Below are positions 11,492 through 23,560 of a DNA stretch of 64,000 bases, one piece after another. Under the pieces are notes generated by a model. That model made no database searches, was not told the DNA's origin, and was given only the letters and a program-made list of their open reading frames with translations. Source of the DNA: Spinacia oleracea (lineage: Eukaryota > Streptophyta > Magnoliopsida > Caryophyllales > Amaranthaceae); NCBI RefSeq assembly GCF_020520425.1, contig NC_079492.1, positions 112,937,157 to 113,001,156 of the forward strand, written 5' to 3'. The position numbers and the translations under genes were made by a program. Positions within the stretch are counted from its first letter, which is position 1. Every line of letters begins with the position of its first letter.

Positions 11492-11914
11492 CTGGTGGTG
11501 GAGGCCATGCAGGGTGGGTGGTGGTGGCGCTGGTGGTGGCCCCTCTTTTGTCAAGCTTTTGTTGATCCAGCTTGTTTATAGCTTTTTTTATTTTTAATTT
11601 TCAAGGACAATTACATTACTACTGTCATTGCAATGTTGGTTTTTGTGGAAGGTGACAAATGTTGGTTTTTGGTATTTGTCACTGCTATGACAGTAGTTTA
11701 TACTTAACCGTAGGCTTCTCCCTCAATAGTGGATTGAGGTTGTAATGTAAGGGTTGAAGCCTACCCTTTTGTAAATTCAAATGGAATGATCATGATGAAT
11801 GAATGAAGATAACTGTTTCCTTTTGTTATCTCTTGTGTTGTTATTCAAGCTTTCATTTGGTTTGATTTCTTAAAGTTTTGTTCTTTTAATTGATATTGTT
11901 TTAACTTTGATCAG
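11492..11914 (+). other. 3' UTR-like stretch and transposase intron end
   Basis: After the stop at 11489-11491 comes an AT-rich stretch with GTTGTAATGTAAGG and AATGAATGAATGAAG, plausible poly(A) signals near 11740-11810. It ends at the acceptor TTTGATCAG/ATGATG (exon starts 11915). Confidence 0.45.
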
Positions 11915-14900
11915 ATGATGTTGATGATTTGACTTTGAACCCTTGCATATATGTGCATCATGGTGGTGAATGGGTTATGCAAGGTGATATGGTTTATAGT
12001 GGGGGGAGGGTGGATGTCTTTGATTACATCCATGAGAATGCAGATGGGAAATATGTTAAGGAATTAGTGGATAGTTTAGGTTATAATGATATAGAGAAAG
12101 TACATTTCTGGGACCCTAGGAAAGAATTCAAGAATGGGGTTAGGTTTTTAGGTTTTGATAGTAGTACTTGTGACCCTTTCTTAGCTTTACTCTTTGAATA
12201 CAAAAGCATTCATATATACATTGAACATAAAATCAAACCCACCTACAACTTTAACCTAAACAGGAGTGTAGGAGGGGGAGGAGGGAGAGGTAGCTTCCTT
12301 GAGTTGTTGAATACTGATGTGGTTGACTTAAATTCTGATTATGTGGAACCACCTTTTACAGTATTCCCACCCAAACAAACTGAAACTCAACCTGAAACTC
12401 AACCTGAACCTCATATTCAACCTCAAAATGTGCCTCAACCTGAAATTGATTATGATTCAGAGGGTACAGATGAAGATGATGATGAGTTAGCCACTGCTAG
12501 GTCTAAGATATCTGATGATATGAGAAGGGAAAAGGCTTATTTTGAGGAGTTAGTAATGCTGAAAAAACTAGCAGAAAGTAAAGTAGAAGGTGGTCTGAAC
12601 CTAGGGGATGACTTTGATGGATACAGTGACTTAGACAGCCCTAGTGAGTCAGAAGATGAGGATGATGTTGGTTACTTAGTTGCACCACAACACCATAAGA
12701 GGGGGAGAGGGAAACAGAAGCAAAACGACACTGAAACTGAAGAGAGGGAAGCCACTTTTTATGTTGGGCAACAGTTTGAGAATCCAAAGACATTTAGGAA
12801 AGCAATCATAGATTATTCAATTGATAAAGGAAGAAACATTCCATTTTCTAAAAATGATTCCACTAGGGTTTGTGCAGAGTGTGAGCACAAAGATAAAGGT
12901 TGTAAATGGAGAATTTGGGCTTCATGGGAGAGAGGAAGAAGGTCATTTACAGTGAAAACATTTGTCAGTGAGCACACTTGTGGTAGGACACCTATCATTA
13001 CGGTTTTTTCATGAAATGCCCCCGAGGTTTGCAAAAACGCACCAAATACCCTCGCGTCTTTTGAATCACATAATATACCCCTATTTTTTCCCAAGTTTGC
13101 ACCAAATACCCCTAAACCGACCTTCCGTTAGTCCTCCGTTAAGTCGTGTTTATAATTCACAGAATACCCCTATTTATAAATTTATTGCACAATATACACC
13201 TATTTTGAAACTAAGTTGCACCAAATACGCAAAATGCTTTTAAACTGCAGAATTTAATTTCCACAAAGCGTTCACCTAATTAATCAAATTAATCAACCAA
13301 AAAGTTAAACCTAAAACATGAAATAGAAGTAATAATCAAAGAAAATTGAAATGCTCAAACAACAAATCCAATAAGAAATTGATTGAATTGAACTTGATGC
13401 AACTGTTCGAGGAACTTGATAGGCAAGTGGTTGATTCATTGTGGAACACTTGTTACAACAAGCCTTCTTTGCTTAGGGAGAAATGTCTTCTTGTACTTGC
13501 CAAGATTTACCTCCACCTGATGTTGCCAACAAACACTTTGAACCTCCTCTTCGAGCTTGGGTTGCGAAACGTGAACCTAAGAAACCTTCTGAGCGAAAAG
13601 AAATGCATAAACAAATGCATACTAGTCATACACATTCTTGCAGCAGGTGCGGCACTGCAACACACAAAAAAGTACCATTAGCACCAACCTCAAGCATCTA
13701 CTGAAAGCCTCACAGCAGGTTCTATCTTGTACAAAATTTTCACGAAGGTATTATTCTGATATAAACAAATATTCTCTTGCAACATAAGAGAAATCAAGCT
13801 CAAAGAATCATCAAAATTAGTCTCAATAATTCGGTAGTTCCATATTGGTTCAATTTTATTGAACTTAACAATATCCACCCACTATTCTTTAAACTTTGCA
13901 TACAGATCAGTTATAAAGTCAGTCCGATCAACATATTTTCTCATACACATGTAATTAACAACCCAACTTTTAGCCTTATCAAACATGTGTTGTGAAGCCA
14001 AGTAGCTAACTCTACTATTTCATCTTCAGGAATATAGCAAAGGTTCAAGAGTGCTCATATACATCCATGAACCTACAACTATTACCTGTTCATTTGGGGG
14101 AGAAAAAGTAGCCTTGGGTGTAGCTAGAGCAGTGTATAATGGAAATTGCACTCCCCCAGTCATCTACTGAGCTACAGAATCACAGGTCACCGTAAGAAGT
14201 GCAATTTTTCATGAACAAAACTAATTCAACCCTTGTTCACAGAAATGAGAATACCGAAACTCCAAATTTGGAACCATAGTTGAAAACCCAAAAACAATTC
14301 TCTCACTCTCCTCAAATAACGTTCCTTAAATACATTAATTCAATGAAAATTGATGAATTTTCAACCAACTAAACAATGAGACGAACTTGAAGCAATTTAC
14401 TCTAATAGTCTATCACTTCCACCGACAACAACAACAACCAGAAAATTGACAGCAACAACAACAATGGCAAGAAAAAACAACAACAATCAACACTGAAATC
14501 AATAAATAGCAGCAAATGGATTATGTTTTGATTCGAAAAAAACAATAAATTTACTCTAATAGTCCATCAATTCCCAACAACAACAACCAGAAAATTGAAA
14601 ACAATAACAACAAAAACCAACAACAATGACGGCAACAACATTCAACACAAATCAATAAATGCAATTCCAATCTAGTCAAGGAGAGAAGGAGAGAGTGGAA
14701 CCTCACGACGGGCAAATTCGACAGCGGCGAATAAGGACGTCGGAAAGGGGAAGGAGAGGATCGACTTTCGTCGGCGGTCAGAGAGCAGGAGTCGGACGCC
14801 GCCGGCGACCAGAGAGCAGGAGGAAGAACATCGGAGAGGAGAGAGAAAGAGAAAGAGAAAGAAGTTGAGATTTTTTTTTTTTTTTTGGAATTTATGTCGA

Positions 14901-16995
14901 AAAATACGTATTAAGGGTAAAATAGTAAAACACGACTAACGGCAGACTAACGCCGTTAACTCAAAGGTGCATCTCATGAACAGTACGCAAAAATAGGGGT
15001 ATATTATGTGATTCAAAAGACGCGAGGGTATTTGGTGCGTTTTTGCAAACCTCGGGGGCATTTCATGAAAAAACCGCTATCATTAAGAAGATGACTTCAC
15101 ATTGGATTGCAGAACACTACCAGAATCTGTTTAAGGTTAACCCTTACATGAGAGTGCAAGATATTCAGGAAACCATTTGGTTAGAAAAGGGTATAAGGGT
15201 GAGCAAAGACAAGGCTGCCAGGGCTAGGAGAAGGGGTCAAGCACTCATTGTTGGTGAATACAAAGAGCAGTATGCATTACTCCCAAGGTATGCAGCTGAG
15301 ATACTAAGAAGCAATCCAGGGAACACAGTGAAGTTGAAGTTGGATGCAAATGTGTTTGACAGACTGTATTTGTGTTTTGAGGCACTTAGGAAAGGGTTCT
15401 TGGCAGGATGCAGACCTTTCATATCACTTGATGGATGTTTCTTAAAGAGACCATTTGGGGGTCAATTGTTAGTAGCAGTAGGGAGGGATGGAAACAATCA
15501 AATGTTCCCTTTGGCTTGGGCTGTTTGTGAGGTTGAGAGCACTGACACATGGAGTTGGTTTCTAGAACTTCTAGCTACTGATTTAGGCACTAGTGAAGGA
15601 GCAGGGTACACTTTCATGTCTGACCAACAAAAGGGTTTACTTGCTGCTGTGTCAAATGTGTTTCCACAAGCTGAAAGTAGGGTGTGTACAAGGCATGTGT
15701 ACTGTAACTTTAGGGGAGTGTTTGGAGGTGGTTTAGAGTACAGAAAACAATTTTGGACTATTGCAAAAAGCAACACAGTAAATCACTTCAATGAAAACAT
15801 TGAAGTAATGAGGGGTATTTCACATGAAGCTGCTGAAGACCTACTGAAAAGGAACTACAAGAAATGGTGTAGGGCATTCTACACTCCATTATCTTGTTGT
15901 GACAGTGTAGACAACAACATGAGTGAGGTGTTTAATGCATACATCTTGAGTGCAAGGCACAAGCCTATTATTACCATGTTGGAAGATATCAGAGAGGGTT
16001 TGATGGAAAGACTGCATAAGAAAAGAGATTTCATTGGGAAAAAGGAGATAATGTTGTGTCCTAGGATCCAAATTCAGTTAGAGAAACACAAAATTTGGGC
16101 TAGGGGTTGGAATGCATACTGGGATGGTGGGTTTTGCTATGGAGTAAGAGAAGGTGCAACACAGGTTAAGTATGTGGTGGATCTGAACCAACATACTTGC
16201 AGTTGCAATGCATGGCAGGTGAGTGGGATTCCATGCAAACATGCAATTGTTGCTATATGGAATAAAGTAGACCACCCAGAATAATATGTCAATGCATATT
16301 TCTGCAAACAGACCTACATGAAGGCATATGAATTTTTGTTAGAGCCTTTAAATGGTCCTCAAGAGTGGCCTACTTCTGATAGCATTGTTGTGGCTCCAAA
16401 GGTGAAAAAGGTCAATGGAAGACCTGAAACAAAGAGGAGATATGGTGTTGGAGAGGTAACTGCATCTGGTAAGCTGAAGAGAACAGGTTGTTCTATGAAA
16501 TGCAGCTTATGTGGTGTGATAGGCCACAACAAAAGGGGTTGCAAGAATGCCCCTAAGAAACAACAACACAGCAACAATCATGCTACTGCAGAGCAGACCA
16601 CACCACAACAACAACACCCAAGAACCAGTTCAGCTATACCAATGCACAATAGGGGTGTGGGTATTTATACCTACCCAAATGGGTATCAAAGAATAGCTAC
16701 TGTAAGTCATTCAATATACTCAAATTCTTTCTTACATGTTACTTTACTGTACTGAAGCCAACTTGTTCCTAATTTGTTTTAATTAATGCAGCCTATATCA
16801 CAACACTTCCCCACACCACAGAGGCAAAGACCTCCTGCAGCTTTCTATTCTGATCATGGGGGTGAGCAAACCATCTACTCCTTCCCTGCACATGACTTCC
16901 CATTGTCACAGACTCAACCAAGTCAAGGACACACAATATCAAGCCAAGCATTGCAGGATCTTGCAATGGCTAGAAGATTAGAAAAAAGACCATGA
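11915..16995 (+). pseudogene. MuDR-type MULE transposase (mudrA-like)
   Basis: Exon parts 11915-13000, 15086-16701 and 16792-16995; with exon 1 (10558-10654) they add to 3003 nt, 1000 codons in one frame. Domains: an N-terminal plant-mobile segment (YVHHGGEW, VHFWDPRKEF), an acidic Gln/Pro linker, a MuDR DNA-binding region (YVGQQFENPKTFRKAI to FVSEHTCGR), the MULE core with acids in SLDGCFLK, SDQQKG and NNMSEVFN, a SWIM finger (CSCNAWQ, CKHAI) and a CCHC knuckle (CSLCGVIGHNKRGC). Two defects: the MULE insertion at 13001-15076 and an in-frame TAA at 16282-16284, after HPE and before YVNAYF. The last intron is 16702-16791 (ACT/GTAAGT, ATGCAG/CCT). Function: DDE cut-and-paste transposition. Confidence 0.9.
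13001..15076. mobile_element. Non-autonomous MULE inside the MULE 1 transposase
   Basis: Terminal inverted repeats begin CGGTTTTTTCATGAAATGCC and are near-identical for about 95 bp. The 9-bp duplication CTATCATTA is perfect (12992-13000 and 15077-15085). Removing the element with one copy of the duplication restores the transposase frame (TPI-IKKMTSHW). The interior is AT-rich with CAA repeats (14430-14650), short open frames at 13346-13704 in two frames, and a GC-rich block at 14690-14870 with an AGAGAA microsatellite resembling a gene leader on the minus strand. It may be a Pack-MULE carrying decayed host sequence; the source is not recognised. Confidence 0.92.
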
Positions 16996-17081
16996 GGTTA
17001 GATTTTATTGAATTTAAAGTCTTCATTACATTTCATTAGTGCAGATCATTACATTTTACCTACCCACTTAACCCACTTAAC

Positions 17082-17504
17082 TTAAAACAAACCAGATAAA
17101 AAAAACAGAACCACTAGGATTACAACCCACACTTCACATTTCACACTAATAGGTCTTCTCATCTTGCTCATCACATAGTCTGCCTCCCTCTTCCTTGCAT
17201 AATTGTTAGCTTCACTAAGTTTTGTCCTAAAACTATCAACTTCAGTAGCAAGGCTTTGTTTATCTTGCATTAACCCTAGTATGACAATTGTTTGCCAAGT
17301 TGTTGGTTCTTGTTCATCAATCCATCTAAAAAAAATGCAACCCCTTCTGTTTGTTTCAACATCATAATCTGGACAAGCAATGAACCTCCTTCCAGGATTT
17401 TCTTTTGTCCATGCCTTTTGAATGGATACTGTGAATCCACAGTAGCACCTCTTAGGGTGTTCATTATCACCATTGTTGAACAAAGAGATAGCCCTGTTCA
17501 TCAT
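17082..17504 (-). CDS. GRF zinc-finger protein with C-terminal membrane segment
   Basis: 140 residues from ATG-ATG at 17504. A GRF-type finger lies at residues 19-61: CYCG, then NPGRRFIACP and RRGCIFFRW. Next comes a predicted coiled coil (about 70-115) and a hydrophobic tail (VWVVILVVLFFLSGLF, about 125-140) that could anchor it in a membrane. A 5' UTR intron is likely: donor ATAAAAAG/GTATTT near 17606, acceptor TTTGCAG at 17506. It converges on the transposase gene and lies just inside the right terminal repeat. GRF fingers bind nucleic acid in studied proteins. The position mirrors a mudrB-like accessory gene, but I see no mudrB similarity. It looks intact. Confidence 0.75.
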   Translation of the reverse strand: MMNRAISLFNNGDNEHPKRCYCGFTVSIQKAWTKENPGRRFIACPDYDVETNRRGCIFFRWIDEQEPTTWQTIVILGLMQDKQSLATEVDSFRTKLSEANNYARKREADYVMSKMRRPISVKCEVWVVILVVLFFLSGLF

Positions 17505-17873
17505 TCTGCAAATAAATTACGTTTTAATAATTTATTCCTAAATATGTTTAATTATTGTTAAAACAAGCTAACTTAAGATTTACAAAAAAATGGCAGGAAA
17601 ATACCTTTTTATGTTGAGAAGAGTCAGCTATGGTGGAGCAACAGAGAAAAAACACAGAGCAGAAGATGGAGAAGAAAGAATTTTTTTTTTAAGTGTTTTG
17701 TTGTTGTTTTGATGTGCATGGAATGTTAAATACTCTGATTTTTGAGAGCCTCAACGGCTATATTTTTGTAAAAAGCTAACTGAAATGAATTTCCCTTTAT
17801 TTAATTATTGGTAAATGGTAAATGTAACTGTTTTTTTGTCGTTTAGTGCCTTTTATTTAGTTTCCTTTTAATT

Positions 17874-18019
17874 TAAATGCATTTTAACGGACGTTAGTGA
17901 CGGAAAACAAAAAGCAGCGGATTCCATCCAAACGCAGGGACCTAAATGCTCCTTTTGAAACTTGAGGGACCTAACTGCTCCTTTTGGCAAAGTTTAGGGA
18001 CCTGCAGATCTATTTACTC
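17874..18019. repeat. MULE 1 right terminal inverted repeat
   Basis: 146 bp, inverted copy of 10061-10206, ending ATTTACTC before an A-run. Confidence 0.9.
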
Positions 18020-18207
18020 AAAAAAAAAAAAGAGGAAGAAGATCAGTAATTCAGTAGAGTAGATGAAGAGATGCGTTAGAAACTAGGTAGTAGGTACTAG
18101 GTAGAAAATAAGGGAGGAGAGAGAAAAGAAACCTCTTTTAAGTTTTGGGAGTACTGAGTAGTGAGTACATAAGGAGTAGGAATAAAAGAAACCTCTTTTA
18201 ATTTTTA
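18020..18207. other. hAT sequence between the two MULEs
   Basis: Purine-rich. It contains two copies of AAAAGAAACCTCTTTTAA (about 18124 and 18185) separated by a GAGTAGTGAGTACA motif, so a small internal direct repeat of the hAT element. Confidence 0.5.
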
Positions 18208-18329
18208 GGGAAATTTCCATTAGTACACTTGTACTATTGGCTTCTGCCAACGATACACTTATTTTTAATTATATTTCCATTAGTACACTTAAGGTATTGA
18301 CTTTCTTATTACCATGAATCATTCCATTA

Positions 18330-19108
18330 AATATTTAACTGCAGTTAAAGTTAAAAAAAAGAACAAATAAAAAAAAACAAATAAAATTTAAGACTCCTCT
18401 CATCAGTAAAAGAAGGCAAGCACCGTACCTCCAAATTAGTCATTTGATTAACTCATAATACTACATATTACTCCATGCTTCGTATGAATAATATGTTTTA
18501 ACATTGTGGTTGAAGAAGCAATGTTGTTTGTAACTTACAGTCCACTGCTTCATATGGAGGAAAGCATGAAGGAGCTCACAATTTCATTTGGAGCATGAAG
18601 AATTCTAAACTCTGGACAGGCAGCAGCCACATTAGAACATTCTTTCATGATTCATGATGCTAGCCGAAGTTACTGGTTCATGATGCTCTTTATGGTTCAT
18701 GATGCTAGCCGAAGTTGTAAGAACAATATAACCAACTGTCTGGAGGGAAGCAACCTATCTCTTTGACTCCAATATCAAAATGAGGGCTGCAACCTAGTTG
18801 TTCTGGAATAAGTCTCTTTGATTCCAACATCAAAACGAGGAGATGAACACTAAGCATTTATACTAGAAGACATATCAGACCCAAGAGAAGACAAAAATGA
18901 TTTTTTTTGTGTGGAAATGTAAGCATCATGAAAGACTAAGTGTCAAAATCCAATATGACTTTCAATAAGAAACGTATTACAGGGACAAAGCACATAAAAA
19001 GCAACGGGGGTCTACTTGATAATATTCACCAAAAAATTCCAGCATAAATGTGTATTATGCCTTAAAATATTGTCTCATTTAACCATAAAATTAGATTTGT
19101 GGTTGGGA
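18330..19108. other. MULE 2 non-coding 3' side
   Basis: No gene. GGTTCATGATGCT occurs three times at 18650-18715 with two copies of AGCCGAAGTT, a short direct repeat. The rest is probably 3' UTR and spacer. Confidence 0.5.
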
Positions 19109-19319
19109 TTATGTCGGTTGAGTACTCATCTGAGAGTTTGCTTGTTGTGATTCTCTTGCTGGTGCCTTCCCCCTTCTGGACCCATTTGTTCTAGCTGCGA
19201 TGTCTGCTGCTCTGGCTACTGCTGCTGCAACTTCAGCGACTTTTGCCGCTTTTGCCGCCTTTTCAGCAGCCTTTGCCGCCTTTTCAGCTGCTTTAGCTGC
19301 ATTTGATTGATCTCTAACT

Positions 19320-22300
19320 CTAGGGTTTTTTTATCACAATTGGCTCATCTGTCTCTCTCAGCTCCTTTCCGGTCAGACCTCCCTTACAAGTCCTAGAATT
19401 GTGCCCAAAACAGCCACACTTGTGACATTTTACAGTCTTTGATCTTTTCCCGGGCTGCTCTTCTCCTTCTTCTCTCCTTCTATTTCTGCAAGGCCTTCCA
19501 ACTCCCCTTTTCATTCTAGGTGGCTTGATTGTTGGTAAGTTCTCATACATCAGCCATTGATCTCTGTCAGGCAATGGAATGATGTTAAAGTTGTAGATTT
19601 TCTTGTAGGTTTTTACAGAAAACCACGAGCTAACAAATTTGTGTAGATCCAACTTTGCATCAACCATTGCCCTTATGGCATGTCTACATGGTACACCAGA
19701 AATTTGCCATGCTCCACAAGAACAAATCTTATCATTCAAACTTAAAGGGAACTGAGATTTACCCTCATGTATCTCATACTCCCCTGGCCTAGACATGTAT
19801 GCCCTGCAACTACTGGATTCCTTGCCTATTTGTTTAAGCATCTTCACAATTTTAGGACAAATTCCATCATTATCCCAACCCATTGAATTCTGATGCCTGG
19901 TTGATATTCTAACCATACATACCCTTCTAATTCCTACAATTTTCACATAAAATTCAAAATTAATAAGATATGAAACACATAAACAATGGTGCAAACACAA
20001 ACAATGCATCAATAGTAATTTAACATTAATTTACTATCTTCTTAAACCATGATAAACTTATAATGATAACTTGTAGTTTTTTGTCCTAATATTGAATACA
20101 AATCAATTAATTTCATAAGTAAGAATATTATACCTTCAAGCAATGTCAAAACTGGCCTGCATCTATCTACTCCAAGAGTGGAATTGAAACTTTCAACAAA
20201 GTTTGAAGTATTTGAATCACAACACACATTTGGGTCAAATTTGTGTTTGCTCCACTTCTCCTGCTTGCCTAACTTTGCAAACCAAGTCATCACGGGTTTA
20301 CCCCCCACCTTTTGCAACCTCTCCATTGCTTTTCTGAAGCTGTATGCAGAAGTAGCATTGCAAACTCTCCAAAACATTATGTACATTGCAGGCCCAGGAA
20401 ATTCTCTTTTGTAGTTCCTACTTAAATGCCTACAACAATATCTTCTCTTTGCAGCCGGCCACACATCCTTCAAAGCAAGATCAACTCCCTGAAAAACACA
20501 TATTGCATCACAAAAACATCATAATTTAGCTCCTATATTTTATTAAAGATAAACTTATAAATTATTACAAATAATACAACTAATACCTTCTGCCTATCTG
20601 ATATAATTGTCCAATCTGATCTGTTTGAGTCCTTCAATATGTTGTACAATCGCCAAAAGAAAAAACTCCATGTCTCTTTGTCTTCAACACTCACAATTGC
20701 AAACGCCAAAGGGAATATTTCATTGTTGTTGTCTAAGGCGATCGCGGACAACAAAATACCACCATAATTTCCTTTTAAATGGCACCCATCCACACCTATC
20801 AAAGGTCTGCAACCACCAAGGAAACCCTCCACTGAGCACTGAATGAAATGAATATATTGCTGAACAAAAGCTCCTTTGGTAAACTTTCAGACTCCACAAT
20901 TGTGCACCATGCCTTTGATTATGGGTTGGTGTCTCTTATAATCTCAGCATAGGCAGGTAAATGTCCATAAGACTTATCATGGCCTCCAAATAAAATCTCA
21001 ATCACATACCTCTTCATTCTGTATAAAGTGGTTTGCTTCATAAACAAACCAAACCTCTTGAAGAGTAATTCATACAATGACAGTCCAGGGATGTCAGGGT
21101 TTGCCCTAATGTCTTCCATTACTTTGGAGGCAGCCCACTTCACACTACAAACAGGATTATGAGTCTCTAATCCTCTACAAGTATGCTCATTAGGCATAAT
21201 TTTCTTAATAGCCCACGTTCTGCCATCTGGTAACCTACTAGCATGTAATCTCCAGTCACATTTCTCCTGAGAACAAGTGACTGTATATATCTTCTTATCT
21301 GCATACAACACGTTGATGGAAAATTTTTCTTGGATACAATAATCCTTCAAAGTGTCCTTGAAATGGTCCTTGTCAGTGAATATCATCCACGGCCTAAGTT
21401 CTATCCTTCCAAATTCTTTATCTTCGTACATCTCACCATTTATGTACAACTTCTGAAAATAATAATCGTCATCATCTTCATCAATAAACCCAAACCACGT
21501 ACTAGGCTTCCAGTTGTCTTTTATTTTGCTTACCCTAACAATATCCTCCAACTCATCAGCAGGGATGTCGCCATCTGGTATAATATCACCATCAGAATCA
21601 TCTTCATCCTCAAAAGTAACTTTTCTCCTAACTTTAGCACCACTTCTCCTAGATTCACCCCTAGTTGCTCCACTTGCAGACACAGTTGGATTAGTCGGGT
21701 TTCTAACAGATTTCCTAACCTCTCCAGTCCAAAAACCTTTCTTAATTGCTGTGGTCCTAGGCATTTTTCTAGCAAACACTGCTGGGTTAGTGTCTTGTAC
21801 CTCAGGTGCAGTGTTAATGTTATGACCGACTTGAGGGGAAAACCTAGGGCTCGTCCTTCGTTGTAAAGTCTGGAATACAGTGTTAGGTGATTTGGGGGAT
21901 GGTGGATATATGCCTTTGGTTGTCTGGTCCATTTCACTCACAACAACAGGGGATTTTCTTAGTGTAGCTAAAATGGTTGTTTTATAAGTTCTTCTATCCT
22001 CATTGTACTCCTGTGACTGATGGACCTCCCCGAGTAACTCCTGCATATCATTCCAATTATACTCATTAGCAATGTTAAATTCATTCTCATCATGTATGTC
22101 AATGTCATCAAGTGAAGGGTTGACAACTTGTTCTGGTTCAAACTGAATGATCAGTGGGTGCTACTGCTGTCACACCAACTGGAGACAATCTGGCACTTCT
22201 TCTGGGAACAAGTTTTCCCTTCGTTGGAGTGCCTTTTGAGTGAATCGGTTGAAGCAAGGCTACATTTTCAATGGTTTTGGATCTCCTGAAGTTACTCACC

Positions 22301-22599
22301 ATCAAGTTCAATGGAGTAGGTTCTAAAACTGTGCCAACCCATATATAAATAAGTCTGGCACCACGCAACCTTTGGAACATGGTCATTAAATCAACATCTG
22401 TTAGCAGCTTCCACTGTTGCATCTTCCACAAATACGCAAATGTAGGGTAATGCAAATCTGCAATAAGTCCTCCATTAATCCCAGATATATCTTCAAACTC
22501 CATAACTAAATCTAGTAAGTTACACTTGTCCTCATCAACCTTGATGTCACAGTCCTTCCCCCTTAACTGAAACCTCAAAACTCTACCATCATTATCCAT
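19320..22599 (-). pseudogene. MuDR-type MULE transposase of MULE 2
   Basis: Start at 22599 (MDNDGRVLRF), after a 5' UTR intron ending TTTTGCAG. Exons 22599-20587, 20488-20134 and 19933-19320. Parts: N-terminal domain, basic/acidic linker, MuDR DNA-binding region (WMIFTDKDHF to PNEHTC), MULE core with acids in IGVDGCHLKG, SDRQKG and NFVESFNS, SWIM finger (CSCGAWQ, CRHAI) and CCHC knuckle (CHKCGCFGHNSRTC). Frame problems: near 22140 (HSV-stop, then the frame FEPEQVVNP), a stop after DTNP near 20918, a shift near 20835, and a shift in an A-run at about 19325. Past that last shift the frame continues to 19109 with an Ala/Lys-rich helix tail (AAKAAEKAAKAAEKAAKAAK), so the natural protein was probably longer. 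Confidence 0.85.
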
Positions 22600-23560
22600 T
22601 CTGCAAAACAAAATTATAACCATGTATCAGTATAGCACACAAAATTATACAAACTTTACTCCAAATTCATTAAAAATATACAACAAATTGATTTATAAAC
22701 TGAGTTATTTCCCTGAACTCTTTTTTCTAATATACAACAAACAAGATGTGTGATATCTTGTATAATATATTTGGTAATCAATTAGTTGCGAACACGTGAC
22801 TTTATAGTGGACCAATGGTGTAATACATTAGGATAGTGTAGTGGCGTACTAGTGTACTGGTGTATAACAATGGCTTATGGCTCTGAATTTGCCTAATAGT
22901 GTACGGGTGTATAACAATGGCTTATGGCTCTAGACTCTAGTGTACTAGTGTATTGGTGTACTGACATTTACACCTTCAAAGGCATAACTGATAAATATTG
23001 ACCGACAGTGTATTCATAATTGCTAATATATTCATAATTGCCATAGTTTGGTACCACTGTACCAATCTTGTATTAATAATTGTTAATGTAGGAGCAAACC
23101 ATCAACTTGCTACTGGACACAAAAAGTTCAATAATTTAACAAGGCTTAAACAAAGAGACAAATTGCAAAGCCTAATTGACAATCTAAAACCAAGTTACAA
23201 TTTGAAATTAATACATATACGGTGCAAAGTTACAAAAAATTAACCAAATTTGATAGAATTATTGAATCAAAATAAGTAATTAACATACCTTGTTCCACCG
23301 TCAATGATTGCTTCACTACACTCGACCAAATTGGCAGCGAAATTGCCCACCAAAACTGATTCAATAATTGAGGCCAAGTTGAATATTTTCCCAACAATTT
23401 TGCTGTTAAGGTTTAGAATTTGAGATAAGTGCAGATTGTGTATAATTTTGTTTAGGTTTAGATGACAGAGGAAGAAAAGGGAACGCTAATGTTTTTAGAA
23501 CTTTAAAGGGTTATGTTTTTTGTTATTTTTTTTATTTTTTTTAATCAATGCTTAACTACA
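22600..23560 (-). other. MULE 2 5' UTR exon, intron and promoter region
   Basis: On the minus strand GGAACAAG/GTATGTTAA near 23290 is a good donor ending a leader exon; the intron runs to about 22601. Inside it, GTGTA(C/T)TGGTGTATAACAATGG units repeat at 22840-22970. Confidence 0.5.

Larger units (their letters stand above)
10061..18019 (+). mobile_element. MULE 1, coding Mutator-like element with three genes
   Basis: Inverted ends of 146 bp (10061-10206 and 17874-18019) match closely from AGGTCCCTAAACTTTGCC through CACTAACGTCCGTTAAAATG. The flanks are A-rich (AAAAAAAAG and AAAAAAAAA), consistent with a 9-bp duplication but not decisive. Inside are an F-box-like gene and a MuDR-type transposase on the plus strand and a GRF zinc-finger gene on the minus strand. 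A smaller MULE (13001-15076) interrupts the transposase. It lies inside the hAT at 6788-23831. Confidence 0.9.
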
